From the NCBI GenBank assembly GCA_028691795.1, contig JAQUYQ010000002.1:16456-80455 (forward strand): DNA of 64,000 nucleotides, read 5' to 3'. The position numbers and the translations under genes were made by a program. Shown here in pieces: positions 19,496 through 29,685 of the stretch. Source of the stretch: Herbinix sp. (GTDB lineage: Bacteria > Bacillota > Clostridia > Lachnospirales > Lachnospiraceae). The notes beneath the pieces are model-generated. The model searched no databases. It saw nothing but the letters and a program-made list of their open reading frames with translations, and was not told the origin of the DNA. The stretch's first letter is position 1; the number at the start of each line of letters is the position of its first letter.

Positions 19496-20206
19496 ATGTT
19501 AAAAATAACGAATTTCTCAAAGAGCTACAAAAGTGATAAAAAAGCAGTTGACCAGTTGAATTTGGAGGTTAACAGCGGCGATATCTTCGGCTTTATCGGA
19601 CATAACGGGGCAGGAAAAACGACTACAATTCGCTCTGTCGCAGGAGTATTGGACTTTGAAGAGGGAGATATTATGATTGATGGAATCTCGATCAAGAAGG
19701 ATGCAGTTGCCTGTAAGCAGAAGATGGCGTATATCCCGGATAATCCTGACCTCTATGAACATTTGACTGGTATTGCGTATCTCAACTTTATCGGGGATAT
19801 CTTTCAGATTAATAAAATGGACAGGGAAACCCTGATTAAAAAGTATGCGGATGAATTTGAACTGACACAGAATTTGGGGGATACCATATCCTCTTATTCG
19901 CATGGAATGAAGCAGAAGCTGGCTATCATTTCCGCACTGATACATAGGCCAAAGCTCCTTATTCTGGATGAACCCTTTGTTGGACTTGACCCGAAGGCTG
20001 CGCATACTTTAAAGACCATAATGGCGGGATTGTGTAAGGAGGGAAGTGCTATTTTCTTCTCTACCCATGTGCTTGAGGTGGCAGAAAAGATCTGCAATAA
20101 AATTGCAATCATTAAAGGAGGTAAGCTAGTCTCCTGTGGAACCACAGAGGAAGTCAGGGGTAACAGTAGTTTGGAAGACGTATTTATGGAATTGATTGAG
20201 GAATAG
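19496..20206 (+). CDS. ABC transporter ATP-binding protein
   Basis: Walker A 'GHNGAGKTTT', signature 'YSHGMKQKLAI', Walker B 'LLILDEPFVGLD'. Confidence 0.95.
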   Translation: MLKITNFSKSYKSDKKAVDQLNLEVNSGDIFGFIGHNGAGKTTTIRSVAGVLDFEEGDIMIDGISIKKDAVACKQKMAYIPDNPDLYEHLTGIAYLNFIGDIFQINKMDRETLIKKYADEFELTQNLGDTISSYSHGMKQKLAIISALIHRPKLLILDEPFVGLDPKAAHTLKTIMAGLCKEGSAIFFSTHVLEVAEKICNKIAIIKGGKLVSCGTTEEVRGNSSLEDVFMELIEE

Positions 20207-20207
20207 A

Positions 20208-21791
20208 ATGGAGATTACTATGAAAAAAGTAATGCGCTTGGTAAGTGTACAGCTATGGGCAGTTATGGGTGATATGCTGTCAATAGGAAATAACCGTAAG
20301 AAAAAACCGAAGATGCTTTACGCAGGAGTACTCTTTTTTACTTTACTTATGAGTGGAGTATCATTTTTCTATAGTTTAATGATTGGAAGCGGACTGAAGA
20401 TGTATGGAAGTCTGGAGTTGCTGCCGGCTATGATTATGGCTGTTACTTGTATGATTATATTAATGACGACGATATTTAAGGTTAAGGGAACGATATTTGG
20501 CTTTCGCGATTATGATATGGTTATGTCCTTGCCGGTAAGTACAGGTGTCATTGCAGCAAGCCGTCTGATTATACTGTATGCGCTCAATTTTATGTTTGTT
20601 ATTATTGTGATGATACCAATGATGATAGCTTATGGCATACTTGCAAAACCGGATATCCTATTCTATATCATAAGTATAGTTTCTCTGTTTTTTATACCCT
20701 TGCTGCCGATTGTAATAGCCTCTTTTTTGGGAACTCTGATTGCATATGCAGCATCAAAATTCAGACATAGCAATATCTTTAGTATACTGTTTTCACTCGG
20801 TTTTTTAGTTGTTATTGTTGTAAGTTCCTTCTTTGTTGGAGATAACGGAAAGGAACTGGTGGATATGAGCAAAGCCTTAACAAGACAGACGAACCGGCTT
20901 TATCCGCTTGCCAGAATGTATACCAATGCAGTAGTAAATTATGATATATTAGAATTTCTAAAGTTCCTTGGGGTTTCGTTTGTGGCATTTTTACTATATA
21001 CGATATTGGTTAAAAGAGTATTTAAAAAAATGAATACCCTGATGATGACCGGAAGCTATCATGTGAATTATCAATTAGGGCAGTTGAAGACTTCTTCTCC
21101 GTTCAAGGCACTATATTTTAAAGAATTAAAACGTTATTTTTCATCAACGCTCTATGTGATTAATACGGGGTTTGGTATTTTAATGCTTACTATCGGCTCA
21201 TTTGCAATAATTTTTGTTGATCTGGATAAAATATTTGGAAGTACACAAGCAACCGATGCTCTTGTGAAAGGTATTCCAATGTATCTATCCTTCTGTATCA
21301 TTATGACCTGCTCAACGATGGCCTCAATATCCTTGGAGGGTAAGAATATATGGATTATTAAGTCAATGCCGGTAACGCCAAAGACGGTTTATTTATCAAA
21401 GATAGCGGTTAATCTAACCATTATTTCACCAGCGGTAATTGATACAATCATAATCGGCGTTGTTTTGAAGCTGGACTTTTGGAAGACGATTATCCTACTG
21501 TTGTTAACGATTACTTGTGCATTTTTTATTTCCTTCTATGGACTGCTTATGAACCTGTTGCTGCCTAATCTCAAATGGACTTCTGAAGTTGTTGTTATAA
21601 AACAAAGCGCAGCATCCATGATAACAATATTTTCAGCAATAGGCTATATCGGAATACAATTTATCTTTAATATCCTTATCCCCTCGGCTGTCTTGGCTAC
21701 TTTAGGTTATGTCCTACTGACAGTTGTGATTGATATTATTTTATACGTAATATTAATGAATTATGGAAGTAAACGTTATTATGCTTTATAA
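20208..21791 (+). CDS. ABC-2 type transporter permease
   Basis: Multi-TM protein directly downstream of the ATPase. Confidence 0.82.
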   Translation: MEITMKKVMRLVSVQLWAVMGDMLSIGNNRKKKPKMLYAGVLFFTLLMSGVSFFYSLMIGSGLKMYGSLELLPAMIMAVTCMIILMTTIFKVKGTIFGFRDYDMVMSLPVSTGVIAASRLIILYALNFMFVIIVMIPMMIAYGILAKPDILFYIISIVSLFFIPLLPIVIASFLGTLIAYAASKFRHSNIFSILFSLGFLVVIVVSSFFVGDNGKELVDMSKALTRQTNRLYPLARMYTNAVVNYDILEFLKFLGVSFVAFLLYTILVKRVFKKMNTLMMTGSYHVNYQLGQLKTSSPFKALYFKELKRYFSSTLYVINTGFGILMLTIGSFAIIFVDLDKIFGSTQATDALVKGIPMYLSFCIIMTCSTMASISLEGKNIWIIKSMPVTPKTVYLSKIAVNLTIISPAVIDTIIIGVVLKLDFWKTIILLLLTITCAFFISFYGLLMNLLLPNLKWTSEVVVIKQSAASMITIFSAIGYIGIQFIFNILIPSAVLATLGYVLLTVVIDIILYVILMNYGSKRYYAL

Positions 21792-22023
21792 CACCGAACC
21801 ATAACTGAAACTTCGCAGTTAATAATAAGAAAATCATTTAACAATAATTGATACTTATATATAACCTGGTGTATATTAGATTGACTAATAAATTACATAA
21901 GAAATTATTCGTCGAAATATAACGACAAACCTTATGGAGTATGCTAAAATGTGAGCATAAAGTTAAAGCATTTTAAATGAAATAAAATAAATAGAGACAG
22001 ATCCAAATTGGGAGGTATATCGA

Positions 22024-23049
22024 ATGGACTATAAAAAGGCAGGAGTAGATATTGAAGCCGGATATAAAGCAGTTGACCTGATGAAAGAACACATTAAGGG
22101 AACCATGCGTTCGGAAGTTTTAACTGATATCGGTGGATTTTCAGGAGCATTTTCCTTAGAGAGCTTTAAAAACATGGAGAAGCCTACCTTAGTATCAGGC
22201 ACGGACGGTGTAGGAACAAAACTTAAAATAGCATTTATTTTGGATAAGCATGATACAATAGGTATTGACTGTGTAGCTATGTGTGTAAATGATATCGCGT
22301 GTGCCGGAGGAGAACCATTATTCTTCCTAGATTACATTGCATGTGGTAAGAATGAGCCTGAAAAAATAGCAACAATCGTTAAGGGTGTTGCGGAAGGCTG
22401 TAAGCAGTCAAATGCAGCTTTAATTGGTGGAGAGACAGCTGAGATGCCGGGATTTTATCCGGTGGATGAATATGATCTCGCTGGTTTTGCAGTAGGTATC
22501 GTAGATCAGAAGCAATTAATTACCGGAGCTAATTTAAAGGCTGGTGATACCTTGATTGGTATTGCGTCCTCCGGAATTCACAGCAATGGATATTCCTTAG
22601 TACGTAAGGTATTCCGTATGCAGAGAGAGACTTTGGATACGTATTACGAATCCTTAGGTTCAACCTTAGGAGAGACCCTATTAACACCTACTAAAATCTA
22701 TGTAAAAACCTTGCAGGGATTAAAGAAGGGTAATGTAACGGTTAAGGCCTGCAGCCATATTACTGGCGGTGGTTTCTACGAAAATATACCAAGAATGCTT
22801 CCGGAAGGCATTCATGCAATGGTAAAACAAAATAGCTATGAAGTTCCTCCGATCTTTAAGATGCTTTCAAAGGATGGAGATATCGCGGAACAGATTATGT
22901 ATAATACCTATAATATGGGTCTTGGCATGATAATCGGTGTAAACAGTGAAGATGCAGACAAAGCGATCAAACTGATTGAAGAAGCAGGTGAGAAAGCTTA
23001 TATTATAGGAGAAGCTGTTAGTGGTACGAAGGGAGTAAGCTTATGTTAA
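22024..23049 (+). CDS. purM: phosphoribosylformylglycinamidine cyclo-ligase
   Basis: '[15 protein letters not shown]', '[12 protein letters not shown]', '[11 protein letters not shown]'. Confidence 0.97.
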   Translation: MDYKKAGVDIEAGYKAVDLMKEHIKGTMRSEVLTDIGGFSGAFSLESFKNMEKPTLVSGTDGVGTKLKIAFILDKHDTIGIDCVAMCVNDIACAGGEPLFFLDYIACGKNEPEKIATIVKGVAEGCKQSNAALIGGETAEMPGFYPVDEYDLAGFAVGIVDQKQLITGANLKAGDTLIGIASSGIHSNGYSLVRKVFRMQRETLDTYYESLGSTLGETLLTPTKIYVKTLQGLKKGNVTVKACSHITGGGFYENIPRMLPEGIHAMVKQNSYEVPPIFKMLSKDGDIAEQIMYNTYNMGLGMIIGVNSEDADKAIKLIEEAGEKAYIIGEAVSGTKGVSLC

Positions 23050-23669
23050 AGCTGGCTGTCATGGTATCGGGGGGAGGGACAAACCTTCAAGCCCTGATCG
23101 ATCAGATAGAACAGAATAAGCTGCTTGATGTTAAAATAGAGGTTGTAATCAGTAACAATAAGAATGCCTATGCAATAGAAAGAGCAAAACTACATGGAAT
23201 TGCTGCTGAAACAATTTCAAAAAAGGACTATGAGACTTTTGATAAATTCTCTGAGGCATTTTTAAAAATGGTGGACAGCTATAAGGTGGATTTAATTGTC
23301 CTCGCTGGCTGCTTAATGATTATCCCTGAGAATATCGTCGTTAATTATAAAAACCGAATTATAAATATTCACCCCTCCCTTATTCCGTCCTTTTGCGGAG
23401 ATGGTTTCTATGGACTTAAGGTTCATGAGGCAGCTCTTGCACGCGGGGTGAAGATAACTGGGGCAACCGTACATTTTGTAGATGAGGGTACCGATACCGG
23501 TCCGATTATCCTGCAGAAGTCCGTGGCAATTGAAGAAGGCGACACTGCTGAAATTTTACAGAGAAGAGTTATGGAGCAGGCAGAGTGGGAAATACTGCCG
23601 GAGGCTGTACAACTTATTGCGGAGAATAGAGTAGTGGTTGAGAATAACCTTGTTCATATAAAAAAATAG
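23043..23669 (+). CDS. purN: phosphoribosylglycinamide formyltransferase
   Basis: '[15 protein letters not shown]', '[11 protein letters not shown]', '[17 protein letters not shown]'. Confidence 0.97.
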   Translation: MLKLAVMVSGGGTNLQALIDQIEQNKLLDVKIEVVISNNKNAYAIERAKLHGIAAETISKKDYETFDKFSEAFLKMVDSYKVDLIVLAGCLMIIPENIVVNYKNRIINIHPSLIPSFCGDGFYGLKVHEAALARGVKITGATVHFVDEGTDTGPIILQKSVAIEEGDTAEILQRRVMEQAEWEILPEAVQLIAENRVVVENNLVHIKK

Positions 23670-23675
23670 AAATTC

Positions 23676-23724
23676 GAAAAACAGACGGCTTAATTTCATA
23701 ATAATTGGCTTTCTGTTTTTTCGG
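23676..23724 (+). terminator. hairpin after purN
   Basis: CGAAAAACAGA...TCTGTTTTTTCG. Confidence 0.45.
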
Positions 23725-23763
23725 TTGAAAAGTAATATGAATAAACACTTGGAGGTAGTAAAG

Positions 23764-25035
23764 ATGAGAGTTTTAATTATAGGCGGCGGCGGAAGAGAAC
23801 ATGCAATTGCAAGAAAGGTATCACAAAGTAAGAAAGTAGATAAGCTTTATTGTGCTCCTGGAAATGCGGGGATTGCGGGGTGTGCTGAGTGTGTGGATAT
23901 CGCAGTTAGCGATTTTACAGGACTTGCCGACTTTGCAGTAAAAGAAAGAATAGACCTGACTGTAGTAGGGCCGGATGATCCGTTGGTTGGCGGAGTTGTG
24001 GACGTATTTGAACAGAGGGGACTGCGTGTGTTTGGACCAAGGAAGAATGCCGCGATTATCGAAGGTTCAAAAGCATTTTCCAAGGATCTGATGAAAAAAT
24101 ATAATATTCCTTCCGCAGCTTATGAGACCTTTGAAAGTTCAAAGGATGCGATTGAATACCTGAAAAGTAGTAAATACCCGATTGTTTTGAAGGCGGATGG
24201 CCTTGCACTTGGCAAGGGTGTATTAATCTGCAATAGTTATGAGGAAGCCGTAAACGGTGTAAAACAAATCATGGAGGACAAGCAGTTTGGCTCAGCAGGC
24301 GATCGTCTGGTTATAGAAGAATTTATGACCGGCCGTGAGGTATCTGTACTTGCTTTCTGCGATGGAACCCGTGTACTTCCTATGACCAGTGCACAGGATC
24401 ACAAAAGGGCTAAGGATAATGATCAGGGCTTAAATACGGGTGGTATGGGTACGTTTTCACCTAGCCCCTTCTATACAAAAGAAGTTGATGAATTCTGTAG
24501 GAAGATGGTATACCAGCCGACCATGGATGCAATGAAGGCGGAAGGCAGGGATTTTATTGGTATTCTGTTTGTTGGATTGATGTTAACAAAGGATGGCCCC
24601 AAGGTTTTAGAATATAATGCCCGTTTTGGAGATCCGGAGACGCAGGTCGTGTTACCTAGAATGAAGAATGATATCGTTGATGTATTTGAAGCCTGCATTG
24701 ACGGAAAGTTAAATTCGATTAAGCTGGAATTTGAAGATAATGCGGCAGTATGTGTGGTCCTTGCTTCGGAAGGTTATCCGGAGCATTATGAAAAAGGTTT
24801 TGCAATCAAAGGGTTAGAAGCATTTGATGGAAAAGAAGATTATTTTGTCTTCCATGCCGGAACAAAGCAATCAGGAAATGAGATTCTAACGAACGGTGGA
24901 CGTGTTCTTGGAATAACTGCAACAGGTAAAGATTTAAAGGAAGCAAGAAAAAAAGCATATGAAGCCACCGGCTGGATTGATTTTGCCAATAAGTATATGA
25001 GAAATGATATTGGCAAGGCAATTGATGAGGCTTAA
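23764..25035 (+). CDS. purD: phosphoribosylamine--glycine ligase
   Basis: 'MRVLIIGGGGREHAIARK', 'NTGGMGTFSPSPF', 'EYNARFGDPETQ'; SD ggaggt before ATG. Confidence 0.97.
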   Translation: MRVLIIGGGGREHAIARKVSQSKKVDKLYCAPGNAGIAGCAECVDIAVSDFTGLADFAVKERIDLTVVGPDDPLVGGVVDVFEQRGLRVFGPRKNAAIIEGSKAFSKDLMKKYNIPSAAYETFESSKDAIEYLKSSKYPIVLKADGLALGKGVLICNSYEEAVNGVKQIMEDKQFGSAGDRLVIEEFMTGREVSVLAFCDGTRVLPMTSAQDHKRAKDNDQGLNTGGMGTFSPSPFYTKEVDEFCRKMVYQPTMDAMKAEGRDFIGILFVGLMLTKDGPKVLEYNARFGDPETQVVLPRMKNDIVDVFEACIDGKLNSIKLEFEDNAAVCVVLASEGYPEHYEKGFAIKGLEAFDGKEDYFVFHAGTKQSGNEILTNGGRVLGITATGKDLKEARKKAYEATGWIDFANKYMRNDIGKAIDEA

Positions 25036-25197
25036 CAGGCGTTAATGTTCACACCCCAGCCAAAGCTGATGATGTGATTACAACAAATGTTTTCGAAGCG
25101 GAGTCGTTCCCGCTTAGTTGCATTACGTAACGGTTATTATATAATAATATAAAAGCGCGAATTGACATAGAAGTGCCATAGTTATTTTGTAGAATAA

Positions 25198-25265
25198 AGC
25201 AATAATTGTAGGATAATGTAAAATTTGTAAGGTTTTACACATGATCCTAAATTATTGCTTTTATT
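25198..25265 (+). promoter_or_regulatory. terminator-like hairpin in the leader of the wall-hydrolase gene (candidate attenuator)
   Basis: AGCAATAATT-TAGGAT...ATCCTA-AATTATTGCT followed by TTTTATT, 30 nt before the start codon. Confidence 0.5.
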
Positions 25266-25294
25266 CATTTCATAAAAAGGAGTCATGTGTACAA

Positions 25295-28096
25295 ATGGGG
25301 GTTTTTATAAAAACACGGTTTTATTATAAATGGCTGATATATTTATTAATCATGACGATCGTAATTTCGAATAGCTTCTACGGATTTACAAACCGAGTAT
25401 TGGCAGCACAGACAGGTACGGTTACTGCAACCACCCTGAATGTAAGGATGAAACCTTCTACAACTGCTGATAAGGTACAGCTGAATGGTACCAATGTTTA
25501 TCTGAACAAAGGAGAAACCGTTAATATCCTGGATGAAGATCGAGATTTTTATTATATCTCACTGAAATTTAATGGGAAAACGGTAAAAGGTTATGTACAT
25601 AAAGATTATGTTAAAGTTACGGCTAACAGCCCAACACCTACTGTAACTCCAAAACCAACCGTAACTCCGAAGCCAACCGTAACACCAAAACCAACTGCAA
25701 CTCCAACGCCAAAACCAGGAAGCTCTGTTTCAATCACGAAGAAAGTAGCAATAAAGGCATCCGTTACAGCTACAACCTTGAATGTACGCAGCGGACCGGG
25801 GACAAGCTATTCTAAGGTGGGTAGATTAATTAAGGGTAATTCGGTAACCGTACTTAGTGAAGTAAGGAAAGATGGAATCTGGTGGTATGGTATTTCTTTT
25901 AAGCAAAGCGGAAAGACGATACAGGGATATGCATCCAGTGACTATATTAAACTTACCTTGAGTAGTTCGGTTAAGGCTGAAATATATCCATCTAAATTAA
26001 AAATAAAAGCAAAGGCAGGAAGTAATGCTGCCTATTTAAAATATAAGGGTGGTACGGTAGTAACTCTAAAGAAGGGTAAGAATGTTACTGTCATTGGTGA
26101 GACAACGGTATCCGGAACAAAATGGTTTAAAATATCATTTACAGTGTATGGTGCAAAATTTACCGGATATGCCGAGGCGAATCAGATTAATTTTCGTACT
26201 ACCATAGCGCAGCCAACTGCAACTCCTACTGCAACACCCAAGGCAACGGTAACGCCAAAGCCAACCGTAACACTGACACCCAAGGCAACGGCAACGCCTA
26301 AACCAACCGTAACACCAACACCCAAGGCAACGCCAAAACCAACCGTAGCGCCGACACCCAAGCCGACGGCGACACCTAAACCAACCGTTGCACTAACACC
26401 CAAGCCTACAGTTACTGTCGCACCTACTCCGACTGTAATTCCATTTACACCAACATTATCTGACTCGGGAATATTTGAGGTAAGCAATGTAGTATATGAT
26501 AATATTACGGCTGCTTCAACCGGGTATGTCTGCAATACCACTAACTTAAATGTTTTTGATAATATACAGACATCAATAACCTATTTATTTAACGATTTTT
26601 TCCAGCCGATCTTGTTACAGACAGCACAATCAGTTACGGTGACTCAGGCGTTAACGGTTAGCGGCACTTCGTTTTATAAAATAAATTTTTTGTATTATGG
26701 AGTACAAAAGACAGGTTATGTTATTGCTCAAAATATTTATATCCCTACCCTAAATGCAAATGTAACACAGGCTCCTACATCGACTCCTACACCCACCCCA
26801 GCCAGTAGTACAGATTTTGAGACACAGCTGACACAGGAAGGTTTTCCGGAAAGCTATAAGGTGGCATTAAGAAAATTGCATGCCATTTATCCGAACTGGG
26901 TATTTAAAGCATATAATACCGGTTTGGACTGGAATACAGTAATTGCTGCTGAAAGTAAAGCGGGCAAAAACCTGCTTCCGAACACTAGAGGTGTCGAATG
27001 GAAATCGCTGGATACCGGGGCATATAAGTGGGAAACGGATACCTTTACGGTATATGACGGTACTTATTGGGTAACTGCATCAAAGGCTGCTGTGGAATAC
27101 TATATGGATCCCCGTAACTTTTTGACAGCGAGTGGTATATTCCAGTTTGAATTATTAAAATATCAAAGTGCTTATCAAACAATTACCGGGGTAGAAAATA
27201 TCCTGAAAGGAACTGCTTTATATAATACCTCTTATACCTTTACGGATGATGATGGAAATAAAAAGACCTATACATACGCGGAAACTTTTATTAAAGCGGC
27301 ACACTATTCCGGAGTAAGTCCTTACCATCTGGCCTCCCGTGTGAAACAGGAGGTTGTAACCGGGACCACGACATTAAGCGGCAGTGTATCAGGAACTTAT
27401 ACCGGATACGAAGGTTACTATAACTTTTTTAATATTGGTGCCAGTGACAGTGCCGGTGGGGGTGCAATCGCCAATGGTCTTAAATATGCTAAGAATGGCA
27501 GTGGCAATTTGGCAACTGATTTACAGTATTTATTACCTTGGACAAATCCATACTGTTCCATTGTCGGAGGATCCAGTTTTATCGGTAAAAGTTATATCAA
27601 CCGCGGACAGGATACAATTTACCTTCAGAAATTTAATGTAACTCCGACTACAACCTATTACCATCAATATATGTCCAATGTTGAAGCACCGTTTGCAGAA
27701 GGTAAGAAAGTTATAACAGCATACGGTAGTATGATGGATACACCAATTGTATTTTCCATACCGATTTATCAAAATATGCCGGCTAACGCTGCAGCAACTC
27801 CGAGTAAGATGTACAACCCGAATAATCGGATGAAGAGTCTTAAGGTACTCACGGTGGATGGAAAAGAATTAACGATTACACCTACGTTCAGTCAGACAGT
27901 GATGAATTATGACCTGATTGTTGACAATAGTATTGCATCTGTTAATATTGTAGCAAAAGCAGTTAGTACGAAAGCAACGTTAAGTGGTTGCGGTATTTCA
28001 GCACTCAAGGTTGGTACGAATAAGATTATTATACCTGTTACAGCTGAAAATGGAGATGTAGCAAATTATACAGTTACTATCGTAAGATCAGAATAA
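25295..28096 (+). CDS. secreted cell-wall protein: three SH3b domains, TP-rich linkers, glucosaminidase-like domain, C-terminal cadherin-like beta-sandwich domain
   Basis: 'TATTLNVRSGPGTSYSKVGRL' SH3b; 'TPKPTVTPKPT' linkers; 'YYMDPRNFLTASGIFQFE', 'HYSGVSPYHLASRVKQEV' glucosaminidase-like; C-term 'YTVTIVR'. Confidence 0.82.
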   Translation: MGVFIKTRFYYKWLIYLLIMTIVISNSFYGFTNRVLAAQTGTVTATTLNVRMKPSTTADKVQLNGTNVYLNKGETVNILDEDRDFYYISLKFNGKTVKGYVHKDYVKVTANSPTPTVTPKPTVTPKPTVTPKPTATPTPKPGSSVSITKKVAIKASVTATTLNVRSGPGTSYSKVGRLIKGNSVTVLSEVRKDGIWWYGISFKQSGKTIQGYASSDYIKLTLSSSVKAEIYPSKLKIKAKAGSNAAYLKYKGGTVVTLKKGKNVTVIGETTVSGTKWFKISFTVYGAKFTGYAEANQINFRTTIAQPTATPTATPKATVTPKPTVTLTPKATATPKPTVTPTPKATPKPTVAPTPKPTATPKPTVALTPKPTVTVAPTPTVIPFTPTLSDSGIFEVSNVVYDNITAASTGYVCNTTNLNVFDNIQTSITYLFNDFFQPILLQTAQSVTVTQALTVSGTSFYKINFLYYGVQKTGYVIAQNIYIPTLNANVTQAPTSTPTPTPASSTDFETQLTQEGFPESYKVALRKLHAIYPNWVFKAYNTGLDWNTVIAAESKAGKNLLPNTRGVEWKSLDTGAYKWETDTFTVYDGTYWVTASKAAVEYYMDPRNFLTASGIFQFELLKYQSAYQTITGVENILKGTALYNTSYTFTDDDGNKKTYTYAETFIKAAHYSGVSPYHLASRVKQEVVTGTTTLSGSVSGTYTGYEGYYNFFNIGASDSAGGGAIANGLKYAKNGSGNLATDLQYLLPWTNPYCSIVGGSSFIGKSYINRGQDTIYLQKFNVTPTTTYYHQYMSNVEAPFAEGKKVITAYGSMMDTPIVFSIPIYQNMPANAAATPSKMYNPNNRMKSLKVLTVDGKELTITPTFSQTVMNYDLIVDNSIASVNIVAKAVSTKATLSGCGISALKVGTNKIIIPVTAENGDVANYTVTIVRSE

Positions 28097-28170
28097 ACTC
28101 AGCAATAATTATTTGCTGTTACCGTACCGTGATAAAATAGTAAATTTAATGCATAAAGCTTATACTTTAA

Positions 28171-28213
28171 AGTAACCGGCCGCGGGTTTACAACCTGTCG
28201 GCCGGATATTACT
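28171..28213 (+). promoter_or_regulatory. GC-rich hairpin in the intergenic leader
   Basis: AGTAACCGGCCG...CGGCCGGATATTACT. Confidence 0.6.
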
Positions 28214-28215
28214 AT

Positions 28216-28296
28216 AGGAGGAGAAATCCTCCGAAAACAGGGAGGTTAAATCCTCCTTACAAACCAAGGAGGAGAAATCCTCCAAAAACAGGAGGA
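28216..28296 (+). promoter_or_regulatory. tandem SD/anti-SD hairpin leader of the cohesin-like gene
   Basis: GGAGGAGAAATCCTCC, GGGAGGTTAAATCCTCC, GGAGGAGAAATCCTCC, then CAGGAGGATTGGAATATG. Confidence 0.65.
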
Positions 28297-28303
28297 TTGG
28301 AAT

Positions 28304-29518
28304 ATGATAAATAGAATAAAAAAATATCTGGGTGTATTCTTATTGCTGCTTATAGCTGGAAGCCTGATTACGGCAAAACCTTGTCTGGCAGCCAGTGCAA
28401 AAGTAGATTTAACCTCTGACAATACTGAAGTTACAGTGGGTGATACGATACATGCTTATATAAAAATTAATTCTGGGACTACGTTTGGAGCTTTTGAAGC
28501 AAACTTAACCTATGATGATAGTATTTTAGAATATGAAGGTGGAGCAGCAGTCATAACCGGAGGCAATGGGTTCCTAAAAATATCGGATATGGACATTGCT
28601 GAGGTCACCACTTCCAGAAAATATGCTTTAGAATTTAAGACACTTAAGGTGGGAGAATGTAAATTATCCTTCAGTGATCTCATGGTATATGACGAGTCAG
28701 GGAATGAAATGCCGGTTTCAAGCGATGAATTGGCAATAAAGGTGAATGCGAAAGAAACAGCTTCAGCTGATGCGAATTTAAAATCCTTAATCACGAGTCC
28801 TACAGATATTACACCAACATTTGACAAAAACATTCTGGAATATAGTGTAAATGTTGGTAATGAGACAGAAAAACTAATCATTACTGCAATACCGGAAGAT
28901 AATAAGGCGAATGTTTCAATTTTAGGTAATGATTTTCTGAAAGAAGGAGAAAATAAAATTATCATTACTGTATTAGCTGAATCAGGAGATGTCATAGAAT
29001 ATACTATAAATGTATTTCGTGAATATTCACCAGAGAATGTATCCGGTTCGGACAATGTCACAGTAACACCTGCAGCAGCTCAGGGTTCATTTGAAATAGT
29101 ACAGAGCAATGGTGTAAAATATGCCGTATTTAGTGGTAATTATAAATTAATCGAACCAGGCAATGAGGTTGTAATACCCGAGGGTTATAATAAAACCGTA
29201 GTAACGATAACCGGCATTTCCATAACAGCATTTGTTCCAAATAATGATACGGAAAGCGAATTTATTCTGATTTATGCTGCGAATTCCTCAGGAGAAGAAG
29301 GATTTTATCAATATGACCGAATTGAAAAAACCCTACAGCGTTATGTGGCTGGTTCCGGCAATTCAAATGTTAATAATCAATCAAATGATTATCGTTCAAA
29401 ACTCAATAAAGCAGCTGTTGTAATAGCAGCCTTAAGTGCGCTGAGTATATTATTGATTTCCATTGTAATTTGGATATTTATTAAATTAAAAGGGGATAAG
29501 AAGGATGATTTAGAATAA
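28304..29518 (+). CDS. secreted cohesin-like domain protein with cadherin-like domain and C-terminal TM anchor
   Basis: 'GDTIHAYIKINSGTTFGAFEANLTYDDSILEYEGG' cohesin-like; 'YSVNVGNETEKLIITA...YTINVFRE'; C-terminal TM. Confidence 0.75.
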   Translation: MINRIKKYLGVFLLLLIAGSLITAKPCLAASAKVDLTSDNTEVTVGDTIHAYIKINSGTTFGAFEANLTYDDSILEYEGGAAVITGGNGFLKISDMDIAEVTTSRKYALEFKTLKVGECKLSFSDLMVYDESGNEMPVSSDELAIKVNAKETASADANLKSLITSPTDITPTFDKNILEYSVNVGNETEKLIITAIPEDNKANVSILGNDFLKEGENKIIITVLAESGDVIEYTINVFREYSPENVSGSDNVTVTPAAAQGSFEIVQSNGVKYAVFSGNYKLIEPGNEVVIPEGYNKTVVTITGISITAFVPNNDTESEFILIYAANSSGEEGFYQYDRIEKTLQRYVAGSGNSNVNNQSNDYRSKLNKAAVVIAALSALSILLISIVIWIFIKLKGDKKDDLE

Positions 29519-29549
29519 TACTTCCGGTATTACCTTAAAGCAATAATAC

Positions 29550-29592
29550 TTGACAAAATACCGCAACTTGTTATACTAATAGTATAACAAGT
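29550..29592 (+). promoter_or_regulatory. promoter overlapped by 12-bp palindromic operator
   Basis: TTGACA-16 nt-TATACT; ACTTGTTATACT AAT AGTATAACAAGT perfect inverted repeat over the -10. Confidence 0.75.
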
Positions 29593-29685
29593 ATAACGGT
29601 GATAAAGTACCAGGAAGTAGTATATTTTTATTTTTACTGCATTTAAATAATACCAAATAACTAGTACTATAACGAGGTGATCCTT

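Noticed and set aside
21840-22020. Possible purine riboswitch upstream of purM
   Set aside because: I could not find the conserved purine-riboswitch core or paired loops; left uncalled.
26210-26440. Short direct repeats resembling a repeat array (CCAACCGTAAC..CCAAG)
   Set aside because: Codon-level repeats of a TP-rich linker; no spacer/repeat periodicity of a CRISPR.
26182-26541. 119-aa minus-strand ORF of V/G-rich repeats
   Set aside because: Shadow of the TP-rich linker of the SH3b protein; pure compositional artefact.
28510-29061. 183-aa minus-strand ORF
   Set aside because: Antisense to the cohesin-like CDS, no start context or recognisable domain.
29520-29685. CtsR heptad operator upstream of the mcsA operon
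   Set aside because: Looked for GGTCAAA-type tandem heptads; none seen. Only the GntR-like palindrome is supported.
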